64,000 nucleotides of DNA from Acidimicrobiales bacterium (GTDB lineage Bacteria > Actinomycetota > Acidimicrobiia > Acidimicrobiales > RAAP-2), in the NCBI GenBank assembly GCA_025351385.1, contig JANXWA010000024.1, forward strand, positions 62,001 through 126,000, in the 5' to 3' direction. The notes under the pieces are model-generated. The model was given only the letters and a program-made list of their open reading frames with translations, did not search any database and was not told the DNA's origin. A program made the translations under genes and the position numbers. This document shows positions 39,943-48,653 of this stretch, piece after piece. Every line of letters starts with the position of its first letter. Position 1 is the first letter of the stretch.

Positions 39943-41499
39943 ATGACGAATCAGCTCGCGGCGCCCATGCCCAAGCGGGAGCTGTACTGGGTATTCGGCG
40001 CATTGATGCTAGGCATGCTGTTGGCGGCCCTCGACAGCACCATCGTGGCCACGGCGTTGCCGACCATCGTTGGCGACCTGCACGGAGCCAATCACATCAC
40101 TTGGGTCGTGGTCGCCTACCTCCTCTCTTCGACGGTGAGCACCCCCTTGTGGGGAAAGCTCGGCGACCTTCACGGTCGCAAGGTCTACTTCCAGGCGGCG
40201 ATCATCATATTCCTCGTGGGCAGCATGCTCTGCGGAGTCGCGCACAGCATGGTCATGCTCATCGTGTTTCGAGCGCTCCAGGGGCTCGGCGGGGGAGGGC
40301 TGATGGTCGGTGCCCAGGCTGTGATCGCCGACCTCGTCCCGCCGCGTGAACGAGGTCGCTACGCCGGCTTCTTCGGAGGGACCTTCGGTGCGGCGACCGT
40401 CCTCGGCCCGCTGCTCGGCGGCGTCATCGTCGACAACTGGTCCTGGCGCTGGATCTTCTTCGTCAATCTTCCCTTTGGCATCCTTGCCCTGGTCGTCTGC
40501 GCGGCCAAGCTGCCGAGCGCCGGACGGCGCGTAGCGCACGTCATCGACTACGCCGGCATCATCACGCTCACCATCTCCGCGTCGGCCCTCATCCTGTTCA
40601 CGTCGTTGGGTGGCACGACAATCGCCTGGGGTTCGACGGAGTCGATCGGGTTCCTCGTGATTGGCGTCGTGACGGCAGTGGTCTTCGTGATGATCGAGCG
40701 GAGATCGTCCGAACCGGTGCTCGCACCTCGACTCTTCGCCAATCGAGTCTTCTCGTCTGCTTCGGCGATTGGATTCGTCGTGGGGTTTGCGATGTTCGGA
40801 GCAATGGTGTTCCTGCCGCTCTACCTGCAGCTCGTACGTGGCGTCTCGCCCACGATGTCCGGACTCCGGCTGTTGCCGATGATGGCGGGGCTCCTCGTCG
40901 CGTCAATCGTGACGGGACAGTTGGTGTCCAAAGGCTGGCGCTACCGACCCTTTCCGATCTTCGGCACGGCGATCATGACGATCGGGCTCGGCCTGCTCGG
41001 AACCCTTGGCGTCAGCACCTCGTCGTGGATGATGGGTCTCTATATGACCGTGCTCGGCGTCGGACTCGGACTCGTGATGCAGATCCTGGTCACCGCGGTG
41101 CAGAATGCCGTCGACGTCAGCGACCTTGGTGCCGCGACGGCCGGGGCGAACTTCTTTCGATCGATTGGCGGTTCGTTCGGGACGGCCGTCTTCGGTGCTC
41201 TGTACGTGAATCAGTTGCCGCACCAGCTGGCGGCGGGCATCGCCGCCCACCCCGACGTGCACCACATCCTCTCGCCGACGCTGTGGACGCCGACCAACCT
41301 GCGTCGCCTGCCGGCCAATGAGCTGTCGGTGATCCTGCACGCCATCGCCGGATCGGTCCAGACGGTCTACCGCTACGCGTTGCCGTTCGGCGTCCTGGCC
41401 GTGATCCTGTCGCTCTTCTTGCCCGAGGTCACGCTTCGAACGAGTCTGCATCCAATTGCCGACGAAATTCCGATGTCAAACGCCGAACTCCTCGACTGA
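39943..41499 (+). CDS. MFS transporter, DHA2/EmrB family
   Basis: LDSTIVATALPTIVGDLHGANHITWVVVAYLLSSTVSTPLWGKLGDLHGRK. Confidence 0.93.
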   Translation: MTNQLAAPMPKRELYWVFGALMLGMLLAALDSTIVATALPTIVGDLHGANHITWVVVAYLLSSTVSTPLWGKLGDLHGRKVYFQAAIIIFLVGSMLCGVAHSMVMLIVFRALQGLGGGGLMVGAQAVIADLVPPRERGRYAGFFGGTFGAATVLGPLLGGVIVDNWSWRWIFFVNLPFGILALVVCAAKLPSAGRRVAHVIDYAGIITLTISASALILFTSLGGTTIAWGSTESIGFLVIGVVTAVVFVMIERRSSEPVLAPRLFANRVFSSASAIGFVVGFAMFGAMVFLPLYLQLVRGVSPTMSGLRLLPMMAGLLVASIVTGQLVSKGWRYRPFPIFGTAIMTIGLGLLGTLGVSTSSWMMGLYMTVLGVGLGLVMQILVTAVQNAVDVSDLGAATAGANFFRSIGGSFGTAVFGALYVNQLPHQLAAGIAAHPDVHHILSPTLWTPTNLRRLPANELSVILHAIAGSVQTVYRYALPFGVLAVILSLFLPEVTLRTSLHPIADEIPMSNAELLD

Positions 41500-41932
41500 G
41501 CACGTCGAGACATTCGTCGAAGTCGATGTCGCCGCCGTAGTAGGGATCGGCGACGTCGAGGTCCAAACCCGGTTCCAAAAGATTGCGGAGCATGACGACC
41601 TCGGTGGATGGATTCGTCAGACGCCATCGTACTTCGTGAAGGTGCTCACGAGTCATCACGACGATGACGTCTTGCTCGTCGAGGTAGGCGCGATCGGCGT
41701 GGGCACCCAGGCTCCCCTCCGCAAGGAAGCCGGCCCGGTTGAGCGAGCACCGGGCGCGAGTGTCCATCGGGCTGCCCACGTGCCAGTTCGCGACACCGGC
41801 GCTCGTGACGTCCACGCGACCGGCGAGTGATGGATCCTCGGCGACGATCTGGCGGAGCACAACCTCGGCCATGGGCGAGCGACAGATGTTGCCTGTGCAG
41901 ATCATGGCCACTCGCAGAGGCTGGTCGGTCAC
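41429..41932 (-). CDS. Low-molecular-weight protein tyrosine phosphatase
   Basis: VAMICTGNICRSPMAEVVLR (CxGNxCRSP), VADPYYGGDIDFDECLDVL; GTG start. Confidence 0.93.
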   Translation of the reverse strand: MTDQPLRVAMICTGNICRSPMAEVVLRQIVAEDPSLAGRVDVTSAGVANWHVGSPMDTRARCSLNRAGFLAEGSLGAHADRAYLDEQDVIVVMTREHLHEVRWRLTNPSTEVVMLRNLLEPGLDLDVADPYYGGDIDFDECLDVLSRGVRRLTSEFRRQLDADSFEA

Positions 41933-42043
41933 TCGTCTCCCTTCGTTGAGGTCATTTCTAGCCGACCAGACTTCCCAATCTGACGTGCGAAGTTGGCGGG
42001 GGAATAGGTACAATGGGCTCAGGATCTATCGAAGGGAGACGCG

Positions 42044-42430
42044 ATGCCACTTTCCGAGCATGAGCAGCGAATCCTGGCCGAGCTGGAGGAGTCCCTCTCC
42101 AAGCAGGATCCCCGCTTCGCAAAGAACGTGCGTGAAACCAACGTCTACGCCCACGGTGGGCGGCGCGTGCGTTGGGGCATCGCCGGCTTCGTCGCTGGTC
42201 TCGTGATCCTGGTCCTCTTCTTCTCGACGTCAGTCCTCCTGGGACTCGTTGGCGTGGCCTTGATGTTCGTCTCCGCAGTGGTAATCGAGCGTAACGCTCG
42301 TCTATTGGGCCGTGCGTCCTGGCAGGACATCACCCGTTCTGCCCAGGGCGACGACGCCCACGCGAACTACGGTCCCCGGACCAGTTCGCTTCGCGACTGG
42401 TTGTCGCGTCAGCGCCGCACTCGAGAATGA
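42044..42430 (+). CDS. DUF3040 family membrane protein
   Basis: MPLSEHEQRILAELEESLSKQDPRFAKNV... with two TM segments. Confidence 0.88.
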   Translation: MPLSEHEQRILAELEESLSKQDPRFAKNVRETNVYAHGGRRVRWGIAGFVAGLVILVLFFSTSVLLGLVGVALMFVSAVVIERNARLLGRASWQDITRSAQGDDAHANYGPRTSSLRDWLSRQRRTRE

Positions 42431-43305
42431 CCTCCGCCGGGGACGCGCCACGCGCGTTCCCGTGTCTAGCTCTCGACATTGGCGCGACCAAGGTCGAATG
42501 CGCGCTCGTACGAGTTGACGGCACTCTCGGCTCTCGCGACCGGATCCTTGTCGCGGACCACGAGGTCGACCTCATCGGCGCGATCATCGCGATGGCTCGA
42601 CGGATTGCGAGCGTGGAGACCGTGGGCGTCGTCGGTGTGGCGTGCGCTGGACCCATGACCTTCAACGGCGAGGAGGTGTCGCCGCTCAATATCCCTGCGT
42701 GGCGGGACTTCCCGCTCCGCCGGCTTCTCCTCGATGGCCTCGACCTCGACGTGCACATCGACGGTGACGCTCGGGCGCTCGCATTGGCGGAGGGCGAGTT
42801 CGGTGCGGCGAAAGATGTGAGTTCGTACCTGTCGATGGTCGTGTCGACCGGCGTGGGTGGCGGCGTCGTTATCGACGGTCGACTGTTGAGCGGCGATACC
42901 GGCAACGCCGGCCACATTGGCCACCTCAACGTCGTGCCCGGCGGCGCACTCTGCTCGTGCGGATCGTACGGCTGCCTCGAGGCCGAGACGTCGGGCTGGG
43001 CGATCGAGGCTCGAACGGGCCGTCCTGCGATCGAAGCGGACCAGGCCACGCGCCATCGCACGGGCGACCTGGTTGGGCGCGCCGTGGGCTCGCTTGCATC
43101 GGTGCTGGACTTCAACCACTGCTACCTGGCGGGATCGGTGGCGCTCGGCTTCGGCGACGAGTTCTTCGAAGTAGCGAACAAATCGGCTCACGCGGTGGCG
43201 ATGTTGCACTACTCCCAGGACCTGGAGATCCGTCCCTCCGGTCTCGGGGTCGACGGGGCCCTGCTGGGGGCCGCGCTGGTCGGTTGGCGTGGGGGACAAT
43301 CGTGA
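42427..43305 (+). CDS. ROK family sugar kinase/regulator-like protein
   Basis: LALDIGATKVECALVRVDGTL, VVSTGVGGGVVIDGRLLSGDTGNAGHIGHLNVVPGGALCSCGSYGCLEAETSG. Confidence 0.93.
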   Translation: MTSAGDAPRAFPCLALDIGATKVECALVRVDGTLGSRDRILVADHEVDLIGAIIAMARRIASVETVGVVGVACAGPMTFNGEEVSPLNIPAWRDFPLRRLLLDGLDLDVHIDGDARALALAEGEFGAAKDVSSYLSMVVSTGVGGGVVIDGRLLSGDTGNAGHIGHLNVVPGGALCSCGSYGCLEAETSGWAIEARTGRPAIEADQATRHRTGDLVGRAVGSLASVLDFNHCYLAGSVALGFGDEFFEVANKSAHAVAMLHYSQDLEIRPSGLGVDGALLGAALVGWRGGQS

Positions 43306-43556
43306 GTCGTTACTGGTCGCCTGGCCTTGGCCCGTATCTCTTGCGTCATCCGTCTCGCACCTCCACGCTGGTGCGTGCCGGTTGGCGGCTGCGCCGACGT
43401 GACTGGTGGCGCCACGCGCCCTTTCTGCCCCTTCCCGATCCCACCTACTGGGATTTTCGGATGTCGACCATCAGCGGGTCGCCGGCCGAGCGGCTCACAC
43501 CTCAGGCGATGGTCGACGCGGCGACGTGGTCGCTGCGTCAGCGAGTGGGAAGGTAG
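43302..43556 (+). CDS. Small hypothetical protein (84 aa)
   Basis: MSRYWSPGLGPYLLRHPSRTSTLVRAGWRLRRRDWWRHAPFLPLPDPTYWDFRMST...; start overlaps ROK stop, coding-like. Confidence 0.65.
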   Translation: MSRYWSPGLGPYLLRHPSRTSTLVRAGWRLRRRDWWRHAPFLPLPDPTYWDFRMSTISGSPAERLTPQAMVDAATWSLRQRVGR

Positions 43557-43565
43557 TTGGTCGCG

Positions 43566-44072
43566 ATGGGGCGCGTACTGCTGTTGAACGCCACGTTCGA
43601 GCCACTGCAACTCGTGAGCGAGCGACGAGCAGTTGTGCTGATGCTCGCCGGCCGAGCCGAACCGATCGCCACTTCCGAGAATCCGAGCATCTGCCGTTCG
43701 GCCACCATCGTGGTCGAGATCCCCGCAATCGTTCGGCTGCACGAGATGGTGAAGCTACCGTCGCGGGTGCGCACACCACCGCTCACGCGACGATCGCTCC
43801 TGCTGCGCGACAGCTACCAGTGCGCCTACTGCCTAGAACACGCCGATACTATTGACCACGTCGTGCCGCGCAGCCGGGGCGGTGGCCACGTGTGGACCAA
43901 CGTGGTGGCGGCCTGCCGTCGGCACAACATGCAAAAGGGCGACCGACTCCTCGAGGAGATCGGTTGGCGGATGCACTTCGAGCCTCGGATCCCCGACGGT
44001 CCCTGGTGGCGCTGGCGCCACGTGCCGGACCCCGATCCGCTATGGGCGCCGTACCTGCCGCGCGCCTCGTGA
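43566..44072 (+). CDS. HNH endonuclease family protein
   Basis: CAYCLEHADTIDHVVPRSRGGGHVWTNVVAACRRHNMQKGDR. Confidence 0.93.
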   Translation: MGRVLLLNATFEPLQLVSERRAVVLMLAGRAEPIATSENPSICRSATIVVEIPAIVRLHEMVKLPSRVRTPPLTRRSLLLRDSYQCAYCLEHADTIDHVVPRSRGGGHVWTNVVAACRRHNMQKGDRLLEEIGWRMHFEPRIPDGPWWRWRHVPDPDPLWAPYLPRAS

Positions 44073-44725
44073 GCGGAAACGTCGCCGATCTCTACGACTA
44101 CGAGGCACTTCGCCACTGCGAGGCCTCGATGTTCGTCGTCGAACTGGATCGTCCGACGCTCGTGTTGGGCGGTCACCAATCAATCGACGTGCTCGATCGC
44201 GGCCGCCTGGGCGACAGACCCGTACGCCGGCGACGTGGTGGAGGCGGCTTGGTCTACCTTCAGCCCGGCGACCTGTGGGTTGACTGGTGGCTGCCAACGA
44301 GTGATCCTCGATGGTCGAGCGATGTGCACGTCAGTTCACTACTCGCTGGCCAGTGGTGGAGTGAGGTACTGGCTCGTCGCGTCTCTGGCGTGGTTTCGGT
44401 CCACGTCGGCTCGCTGGACGGCGATCCGGCGCACCGGCTCGTCTGCTTCGCGGGGCGGGGCCCTGGCGAGGTCTTCGTCGACGGACGAAAGGCCGTGGGA
44501 CTCACGCAGTGGCGCGTTCGCGAGGGGATCTTCATCTCGACGGTCGTCCACTCGACTCCCTCGAACGACGTGATCTCGCTGCTGTCGTCGGCACCCGACG
44601 GACTGGCTCGTGCTCTCGACCACCTCGTCCTCGCCGACTTGTCGGGCGATCGTGACGCCCTGGTTGATGAGCTCGTGCAGGCAAGCGGACCCTGGCAACT
44701 GCGCCACCGCCACTTGACCGCCTAG
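44069..44725 (+). CDS. Lipoate/biotin-protein ligase-like protein
   Basis: PTLVLGGHQSIDVLD, RRRGGGGLVYLQPGDLWVDWWLP, EVFVDGRKAVGLTQWRVREGIFISTVVH resemble the LplA/LipB fold; GTG start. Confidence 0.7.
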   Translation: MSGNVADLYDYEALRHCEASMFVVELDRPTLVLGGHQSIDVLDRGRLGDRPVRRRRGGGGLVYLQPGDLWVDWWLPTSDPRWSSDVHVSSLLAGQWWSEVLARRVSGVVSVHVGSLDGDPAHRLVCFAGRGPGEVFVDGRKAVGLTQWRVREGIFISTVVHSTPSNDVISLLSSAPDGLARALDHLVLADLSGDRDALVDELVQASGPWQLRHRHLTA

Positions 44726-44820
44726 TCCCTCCAGCTCCATTGACCGTCGCCTCTCGCTCAACCACCGCGTGCCGTCCAGAACCCGAGAAATGGCCAAGAT
44801 AGGCCTCAATTTGCGTTGAA

Positions 44821-44866
44821 GTGGGGTTAAGTGGTGTAATGTGTCACGAAATGGGGGAAAGTGGTG
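44821..44866 (+). promoter_or_regulatory. MraZ operator: helically phased GTGG(G/T)G repeats
   Basis: GTGGGG at 44821, GTGGTG at 44831, degenerate GTGTCA at 44841, ATGGGG at 44851, GTGGTG at 44861: exact 10-nt phasing upstream of mraZ. Confidence 0.8.
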
Positions 44867-44885
44867 AACCCATGGAAGGACAGTG

Positions 44886-45305
44886 ATGCTCGGGTTTGTG
44901 GGTCAGTATCAGCACTCGCTGGACGTGAAGGGCCGACTGATCCTGCCCGCGAAGTTTCGTGGTGAGTTCGAGCGGGGCGGTCACCTCAGTCCCAACACGG
45001 AGGGCTGCATCGCCCTGTGGACCCCGAGGGAGTTTGCCCGTCAGAGCGACGAGAGACTGGAGCAGAGTCGAAGCGGCGGCGCGCTCGAGCGCCAACAGGT
45101 CCGCTACTGGGCGGCGAACTCCTCGGACGTGGAGTTCGACAAGCAGGGACGCTTCGCCCTCCCCTCGGCGATACGCGAATACGGCCAGCTCGTTGGCGAC
45201 GTGTTGGTCGTCGGAGCCCTTGACCATATCGAGCTGTGGAATCCGGCGACCTACGTGGAACAGGTGAACGCCGCTGAGGAGATCTTCAAACAGGGCAGCA
45301 ACTAG
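44886..45305 (+). CDS. mraZ: Transcriptional regulator MraZ
   Basis: MLGFVGQYQHSLDVKGRLILPAKFRGEF... first gene of dcw cluster. Confidence 0.95.
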   Translation: MLGFVGQYQHSLDVKGRLILPAKFRGEFERGGHLSPNTEGCIALWTPREFARQSDERLEQSRSGGALERQQVRYWAANSSDVEFDKQGRFALPSAIREYGQLVGDVLVVGALDHIELWNPATYVEQVNAAEEIFKQGSN

Positions 45306-45344
45306 TGCAAGGAGTGCAACAGGTGTACCGGCCGCGGACCATGC

Positions 45345-45419
45345 GCAGCCTGGCAATCGTCAAGACGGGTAGAGAATCCTCCTCCGCCCTCTCTTCCGTC
45401 TTGACGATTGAAAGGCTGC
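45345..45419 (+). promoter_or_regulatory. Long RNA hairpin overlapping the predicted rsmH ribosome-binding site
   Basis: GCAGCCT/AGGCTGC (7 bp), 2x2 internal loop, CAATCGTCAAGACGG/CCGTCTTGACGATTG (15 bp perfect), then AGAGA/TCTCT; 14-nt apical loop; ends 2 nt before ATG 45422. Confidence 0.75.
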
Positions 45420-45421
45420 AG

Positions 45422-46363
45422 ATGGCCCAGGACAATTACCACACACCGGTGCTCGTGAGTGAAATCATAGAGTTATTTACCAGTCTGCCGGCTGGGGTGG
45501 TCGTCGACGCCACTTTGGGCGGTGCGGGGCATGCGGCGCTGCTGCTCGAGGCCGCGCCACAGCTGCGAATTCTCGGACTCGACCGCGACCCCGAGGCGCG
45601 CGAAGCAGCTGCGAAACGTCTCGCCGCGTTCGCGGGCCGGGCTCGTATCGTGGACGCCACCTTCGCCACGCTCGCCGGCGTCGTGCGTGACCATTGGGAC
45701 TTCTTGCGGGGAGAGCCGATTGTCGGGGTCCTCATGGACCTCGGCGTTTCCTCGCACCAGCTGGACGATCCGTCACGGGGCTTCTCATTCCGATCCGACG
45801 CTCCACTCGACATGCGCATGGATCCCACGCGGGGTCAGACGGCAGCCGAGTACCTCAGCCACGTCGACCAGCACGAATTCGTGCGACAGCTACGCGCCAA
45901 CGGCGAGAACCGATTTGCCGGTTCCATCGCGAAGTCAGTCTTGGCGCGTCAACCGAAAACCACCGACGAGCTGACCGAGGCGGTAGAGCGTGCGGTGCCG
46001 ATGGCAGCACGGCGACGTGGCCACGTCGCCACGCGCGTCTTCCAGACGTTGCGCATCGCGGTGAACGGTGAGGAGGCCCAACTGGCCGAAGGACTCGGCG
46101 CGGCCCTCGACGTCCTCGCACCCTCGGGCGTTCTTGCGGTCATCTCATATCACTCGGGTGAGGACCGTGTCGTCAAGTCCGTCTTCCATGAGGCGGCCAC
46201 GGGAGGATGCCACTGTCCGCCGGCGCTCGGCTGCGTGTGCGGTGCCGTGGCTCTAATCACGGTCGACAAGGCTAGTGCTCGACTCGCGAGCGCCTCGGAG
46301 ATCGCCACCAATCCCAGGGCCCGCTCGGCGAGGCTGCGCATCGCACGGAAGTTGGCGCCGTGA
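45422..46363 (+). CDS. rsmH: 16S rRNA (cytosine1402-N4)-methyltransferase
   Basis: MAQDNYHTPVLVSEIIELFTSLPAGVVVDATLGGAGHAALLLEAAP, MDLGVSSHQLDDPSRGFSFRSDAPLDMRMDP; in-frame extension to GTG 45305 possible. Confidence 0.95.
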   Translation: MAQDNYHTPVLVSEIIELFTSLPAGVVVDATLGGAGHAALLLEAAPQLRILGLDRDPEAREAAAKRLAAFAGRARIVDATFATLAGVVRDHWDFLRGEPIVGVLMDLGVSSHQLDDPSRGFSFRSDAPLDMRMDPTRGQTAAEYLSHVDQHEFVRQLRANGENRFAGSIAKSVLARQPKTTDELTEAVERAVPMAARRRGHVATRVFQTLRIAVNGEEAQLAEGLGAALDVLAPSGVLAVISYHSGEDRVVKSVFHEAATGGCHCPPALGCVCGAVALITVDKASARLASASEIATNPRARSARLRIARKLAP

Positions 46364-46815
46364 CCGTTATCAGCTTCCCGCGCCGCGTCGACTCTCGACG
46401 TCCGGCCCGTCCGCCGGCCCGCCCGGCTACGCGTCGTCCCTCGCACGGGGCGGTAGCGCCCCGCCGCCGGTTGGTGGTTTCGATCTGGCGTGGCGCGTCG
46501 GCGATGCGAAAGTCGGCGATGATTGTGGTTGTGGCTCTCGCATTGTCGCTCGCCGGCAGCATGGTGGTGGCGAACCGACAGATCCAACTCCACGCGCTCC
46601 AGAGTCAACTGTTGCAAGAGCAGTCAACCTACGCCGAACAGGTGGGATCTCTGACCCTCATGGCCGCACCGAGTCGTATCGCGACCCAGGCCGGCGCCTT
46701 GCACCTGGTTGACCCCCTCACGGTGACGCAAGTCCCGTCTACGTCACTTGACAAGCCTCTGCAGCTGCCGAAGTTCATTGGTTATGCACCGGCGACGTCA
46801 AGGACGATTCGGTGA
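46360..46815 (+). CDS. ftsL: FtsL-like septum protein
   Basis: Basic N-terminus, one TM segment (MIVVVALALSLAGSMVVA), coiled-coil; position between rsmH and ftsI. Confidence 0.75.
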   Translation: MTVISFPRRVDSRRPARPPARPATRRPSHGAVAPRRRLVVSIWRGASAMRKSAMIVVVALALSLAGSMVVANRQIQLHALQSQLLQEQSTYAEQVGSLTLMAAPSRIATQAGALHLVDPLTVTQVPSTSLDKPLQLPKFIGYAPATSRTIR

Positions 46816-48653
46816 CGCAGCACTACACCTCGACTCACACCCGTACCCGCGCCCAGGGCGGTTCGACGCGTCGCCGGGGGAGCGGGGCACGACGTCTGCT
46901 CCTACTGCGAGCGACGCTCGTCCTGGCCTTCGTCGCGCTCGGAGCCCGGCTGGTCCTGCTCCAAGTCGTCGACCACGCCCACTACGCCAAGATCTCCGTC
47001 GCCCAGGTTCGAGTGAACCTTACGACGACGGCCCTGCGGGCCGGAATCTACGATCGGCACGGCCAGATCCTCGCGGTGTCGCGACCCACGTCGTTGGTGA
47101 TCGCCGACGACATTCAGATCACCCATCCCGCGCGCGAGGCCCAGGCGATGTCCGCGCTCGTCCAGGTGCCCGTCGCGAAACTCACTGCGCTCTTGTCGCA
47201 GAAGAAGAACGGTTACGTGATCTTGAACAACAAGCTCGATCTCGCCTCGGGCCGCAAGCTCGCGTCAATGGTGTTCCCCGGCATCGTGGTGCAGGACTCG
47301 TCCGTGCGCGGCTACCCGAACGGACCGATCGCCACGTCGTTGTTGGGCGGGACGAACGGAGCCGGAGCGGGTTCCGCCGGTCTCGAGTATGAGTACCAGA
47401 CGCAACTTGCCGGCCAGACCGGGGTCACCCGAGAGTTCGTGTCGTCGTCGGGCGTCAACCTACCCAGTTCATTTAGCACCGTGATCAAGAAGGCGAAGCC
47501 CGGCGTTGGACTCGAGCTCACCCTTGACACCTCACTCCAGTACGTGGCCGAAAGGGACCTGGCTCGACAACTGGCCGCCACGCAGGCCCTCTCGGGAGTC
47601 GCGATCGTGATGGACGTGAAGACGGGTGAGATCCTGGCAGACGCCTCGCTGGTCAACACCAGGACGAAGGCTGGAGTGCTCGGTCCGATTCCTTCTTGGG
47701 GCAAGAGCGTCGGCGTCCCAGGCATCGAACAGACGATCAACAACCTGGCGTTCTCCCAGACCTACGAACCGGGCTCGGTGTTCAAGGTGGTGACGTTCTC
47801 CGCCGCCCTGCAGGCCGGTCTCATTACCCCGACGACGATGTTCAACGTCCCTTACTCGGTGTCCGTCGGCGGACGGTACTTCCACGACGCCGAACGCCAC
47901 GGCACCGAGCGCCTGTCCGCGACCCAGGTCCTCGCACTGTCGTCGAACATCGGCACCTACGAGGTCGGCAAGCTGGTGGGTGAGGCCGGACTGCTGGCCC
48001 AGGTCGAGCGGCTGGGCTTCGGTCAAACGACCTCGGTCAACTTTCCGGGCGAGTCGTCGGGGCTGCTGGTCAACGCGGCCAATTGGTACGCGAGCGACCA
48101 GGTCGCCCTACCGATTGGACAGGTCGATGCGGTCCCGCCCATTCAGGTGCTCGACGCCTACAACGCCATCGCCAATGGCGGTGTCCTTGTTCAGCCGAAG
48201 CTGGTACGCGGCTACGTGTACGCCGACGGAGCGATCAAGGCGACTCCGCCGAGCGTCCAGCGTCAGGCGCTCTCGCCGAGCGTCGACGCGACCATGATCA
48301 AGATGCTCGAGCAGGTGGTGCTCGCCGGTACAGGAACGAACGCGATCATCCCCGGCTACAGCGTCGCGGGCAAGACCGGCACCGCGACGATGCCCTATCC
48401 GGGCAAGGACAAGCTGCTCGTCGGGTCCTACAACGCGAGTTTCGTGGGCTTCGCGCCAGCCAATGCCCCGGTGCTCTCGATGATCGTGGTCGTGGAGCGT
48501 CCCCAGACGACCATCTTCGGTGGAGCGGTGGCCGCGCCGATCTTCCAAGCGGTGATGTCCTACGCGCTGCACCACTACGGCATCCCCTCCAACGGCACGA
48601 AGGTCAAGCCCCTCACCGGCCCTGGGGCCAGTATCTCGTCGGACGTGACCTGA
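46812..48653 (+). CDS. ftsI: Peptidoglycan transpeptidase FtsI / PBP3-like
   Basis: SVFK, SSN and KTGTA active-site motifs; N-terminal TM and dimerisation region. Confidence 0.93.
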   Translation: MTQHYTSTHTRTRAQGGSTRRRGSGARRLLLLRATLVLAFVALGARLVLLQVVDHAHYAKISVAQVRVNLTTTALRAGIYDRHGQILAVSRPTSLVIADDIQITHPAREAQAMSALVQVPVAKLTALLSQKKNGYVILNNKLDLASGRKLASMVFPGIVVQDSSVRGYPNGPIATSLLGGTNGAGAGSAGLEYEYQTQLAGQTGVTREFVSSSGVNLPSSFSTVIKKAKPGVGLELTLDTSLQYVAERDLARQLAATQALSGVAIVMDVKTGEILADASLVNTRTKAGVLGPIPSWGKSVGVPGIEQTINNLAFSQTYEPGSVFKVVTFSAALQAGLITPTTMFNVPYSVSVGGRYFHDAERHGTERLSATQVLALSSNIGTYEVGKLVGEAGLLAQVERLGFGQTTSVNFPGESSGLLVNAANWYASDQVALPIGQVDAVPPIQVLDAYNAIANGGVLVQPKLVRGYVYADGAIKATPPSVQRQALSPSVDATMIKMLEQVVLAGTGTNAIIPGYSVAGKTGTATMPYPGKDKLLVGSYNASFVGFAPANAPVLSMIVVVERPQTTIFGGAVAAPIFQAVMSYALHHYGIPSNGTKVKPLTGPGASISSDVT

